NCBI GenBank assembly: GCA_025451355.1
Contig: JANWKN010000033.1
Span: forward strand, 1-39,112
Length of the DNA: 39,112 nucleotides
Origin: Pseudolabrys sp.
Lineage (GTDB): Bacteria > Pseudomonadota > Alphaproteobacteria > Rhizobiales > Xanthobacteraceae
Direction: 5' to 3'
Of the stretch, positions 37,872 to 39,112 are shown one piece after another. The translations under genes and the position numbers were made by a program. A model generated the notes under the pieces. It was not told where the DNA came from. It searched no databases and saw nothing but the letters and a program-made list of their open reading frames with translations. The first letter of the stretch is position 1. Every line of letters starts with the position of its first letter.

Positions 37872-37978
37872 CCTCGGAAACCGGATCGGGCTTCTTTGGT
37901 GCAGCTATGCATCAGTTCTGTATTGAATGTCACGAGGGTGTTGTCGCTGGACTGCGAAGCGCGAACTGCATGGCTCAC

Positions 37979-39112
37979 TCATCTGAGCCCAAGCATGCCT
38001 TCGGCACGCAGGAGCGTTTCCTCCGGAGTTCCCGATGCGTCAACCTTCGACCATGTCATGCGGCCGCGATCGAATTCTTCCTGCTTCCGCGCAACATCCG
38101 CGTCTGCGTCGGACGCGTCGTGGCCGCGGTCCCTGATGCGGGTCAAACGGGCCTCGAGGCTTGCGATCAGGAATAGTCCGTAAAACGCGGCGCTGTTTGC
38201 GGATTTCGCAATCTCGGATCTCTCAACCGATGATGCGAAGACAGCATCGACGATGGCCGAATAGCCTGCGGCAGTTATGCGCCGCGCTTTTTCCGTGAGA
38301 CCCCTGTAGACTCTGATCGTGGTCTCGACCGAGTAGGCGCGGTCCGGGAGCTTTTCAGTTTCGTCGATTCCGAACAATGCTTTGCGCTCGACGTCGCTGC
38401 GCAGCACCACCGCGCCCGGCAATGGCAGAAGCGCCGGCGCCAATGTACGCGCGAGCACTGACTTTCCCGTTCCCGAGAGGCCGCCGATCGCAACCAGTTT
38501 CGGTTCTGCCGGCGCGAGGAATTTTTGTGCCAGTGCAGCGTAGTCTCGCGCACTGTTTACAAGTTCCGGCTGGGATCCTTTTTGTCTGTGTCGCGCCGCG
38601 ATGACCTTGGCGCGGATCGCCGCGCGGATCGACATGAAGAGCGGTAGCGCGGCCAGTACATCCAAGTCGTGGACGCGACGTGTTTCCGTCAAATAGCGAT
38701 TCAATACGATGTTGGCAGCCGTGTGCAGTCCTCGTTGAATCAAATCCATCAATAGAAATGCAAGATCGTAGTAGACGTCGCCGGTTGCGATGCGGTCGTC
38801 GAATTCGATGGCGTCGAAAACCACCGGCTTGCCCTCGATGAGCACGATATTGCCCAGGTGCAAATCACCATGACATCGCCGCACAAGCCCGGCGCGCTCG
38901 CGAGCCTGCAACAATGGCTTCACGCGTTCGAGTGCGTCACGCGTCGCCGCACCGAGGGCGCGCACATGGTCTAGCGAAAACAGCTCCGGTTCAGCCGTAA
39001 GGTCGGCCTCGTTCTGCGCGATAATTTCCGACAGTGTCTCAGTGGTATGCCCATTGGCGACGCTGGGAGCGAGGCGGTGCGCAGCCGCAACCGCCCGGCC
39101 GAGCGCTTCGGC
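37979..39112 (-). CDS. Aminoglycoside-phosphotransferase/P-loop kinase fusion (partial)
   Basis: The frame stays open to the window edge, so the N-terminus is missing; a GTG at 38965 is not a true start because the coding pattern continues upstream to 39112 (translation begins AEALGRAVAAAHRLAPSV). The first visible half is a phosphotransferase fold with the Brenner motif CHGDLHLGNIVL and FDAIEFDDR, as in aminoglycoside/choline kinases. The C-terminal half is a P-loop kinase domain: Walker A GGLSGTGKSVLA, then VVLRSDVERKALFG and a segment YSAIVDAVFASSVER. Such two-domain proteins are a known alphaproteobacterial family, function uncertain. It is transcribed towards the MFS gene, probably as a separate unit. 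Confidence 0.85.
   Translation of the reverse strand, partial: AEALGRAVAAAHRLAPSVANGHTTETLSEIIAQNEADLTAEPELFSLDHVRALGAATRDALERVKPLLQARERAGLVRRCHGDLHLGNIVLIEGKPVVFDAIEFDDRIATGDVYYDLAFLLMDLIQRGLHTAANIVLNRYLTETRRVHDLDVLAALPLFMSIRAAIRAKVIAARHRQKGSQPELVNSARDYAALAQKFLAPAEPKLVAIGGLSGTGKSVLARTLAPALLPLPGAVVLRSDVERKALFGIDETEKLPDRAYSVETTIRVYRGLTEKARRITAAGYSAIVDAVFASSVERSEIAKSANSAAFYGLFLIASLEARLTRIRDRGHDASDADADVARKQEEFDRGRMTWSKVDASGTPEETLLRAEGMLGLR

Overview
The window looks like chromosomal housekeeping DNA from a GC-rich alphaproteobacterium of the Hyphomicrobiales (Bradyrhizobium/Rhodopseudomonas/Xanthobacteraceae-like). The evidence is the zinc-free short L31, the DUF4164-zapA-6S-ygfA order, a complete tol-pal-cpoB-tilS-ftsH block, TolB with a twin-arginine-like leader, and a DUF2852 gene next to a TetR regulator. 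Genus is an inference; there is no rRNA, tRNA, transposase, integrase or CRISPR array to anchor it or to suggest a mobile island.

Layout. 1-4.8 kb: rpmE diverges from an MsbA-type ABC exporter, then comes a GNAT acetyltransferase, then a two-gene MotA/MotB-like pair (proton-channel-type membrane protein plus a coiled-coil OmpA-domain protein) with no flagellar genes nearby. 4.9-7.4 kb (minus strand): a tightly packed ThiE-like protein, a Sel1-repeat protein and an inositol monophosphatase family enzyme. 7.4-8.1 kb: a YfcG-like glutathione S-transferase. 8.3-13.7 kb (minus strand): the central-carbon cluster tkt-gap-pgk-fba, closed by a perfect 14-bp hairpin. 13.9-16.2 kb (plus strand): DUF4164 coiled-coil protein, zapA, a probable 6S RNA, 5-formyltetrahydrofolate cyclo-ligase and a YmdB-type phosphoesterase. 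16.3-17.6 kb: an uncharacterised protein that looks like a methyltransferase fold joined to a pyruvyltransferase-like half. 17.7-23.7 kb: yebC and ruvC-ruvA-ruvB-NUDIX, interrupted on the opposite strand by an FAD monooxygenase/LVIVD-repeat pair. 23.8-31.7 kb: ybgC, then an ogt-tetR-DUF2852 insert, then tolQ-tolR-tolA-tolB-pal-cpoB. 31.8-34.9 kb: tilS and ftsH. 34.9-39.1 kb: azlCD, a conserved Cys-motif protein of unknown function, an MFS transporter, and a kinase/phosphotransferase fusion that runs off the window end.

How it fits together. Much of the window serves the envelope and division: Tol-Pal and CpoB link outer-membrane constriction to peptidoglycan synthesis, ZapA stabilises the Z-ring, FtsH controls membrane-protein quality, and the MotAB-like pair is a second proton-driven-looking peptidoglycan-linked machine. 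The glycolysis/pentose-phosphate cluster and the Holliday-junction resolvasome are standard.

The most informative non-coding signal is a pair of matching 19-bp dyads (8-3-8). One overlaps the start codon of the TetR gene. The other sits just after a near-consensus promoter in front of DUF2852. Together they define a small self-contained regulatory circuit placed between ybgC and tolQ. The best candidates for undescribed biology are this circuit, the orphan MotAB-like pair, the two-domain protein at 16.3-17.6 kb, and the LVIVD/monooxygenase pair.
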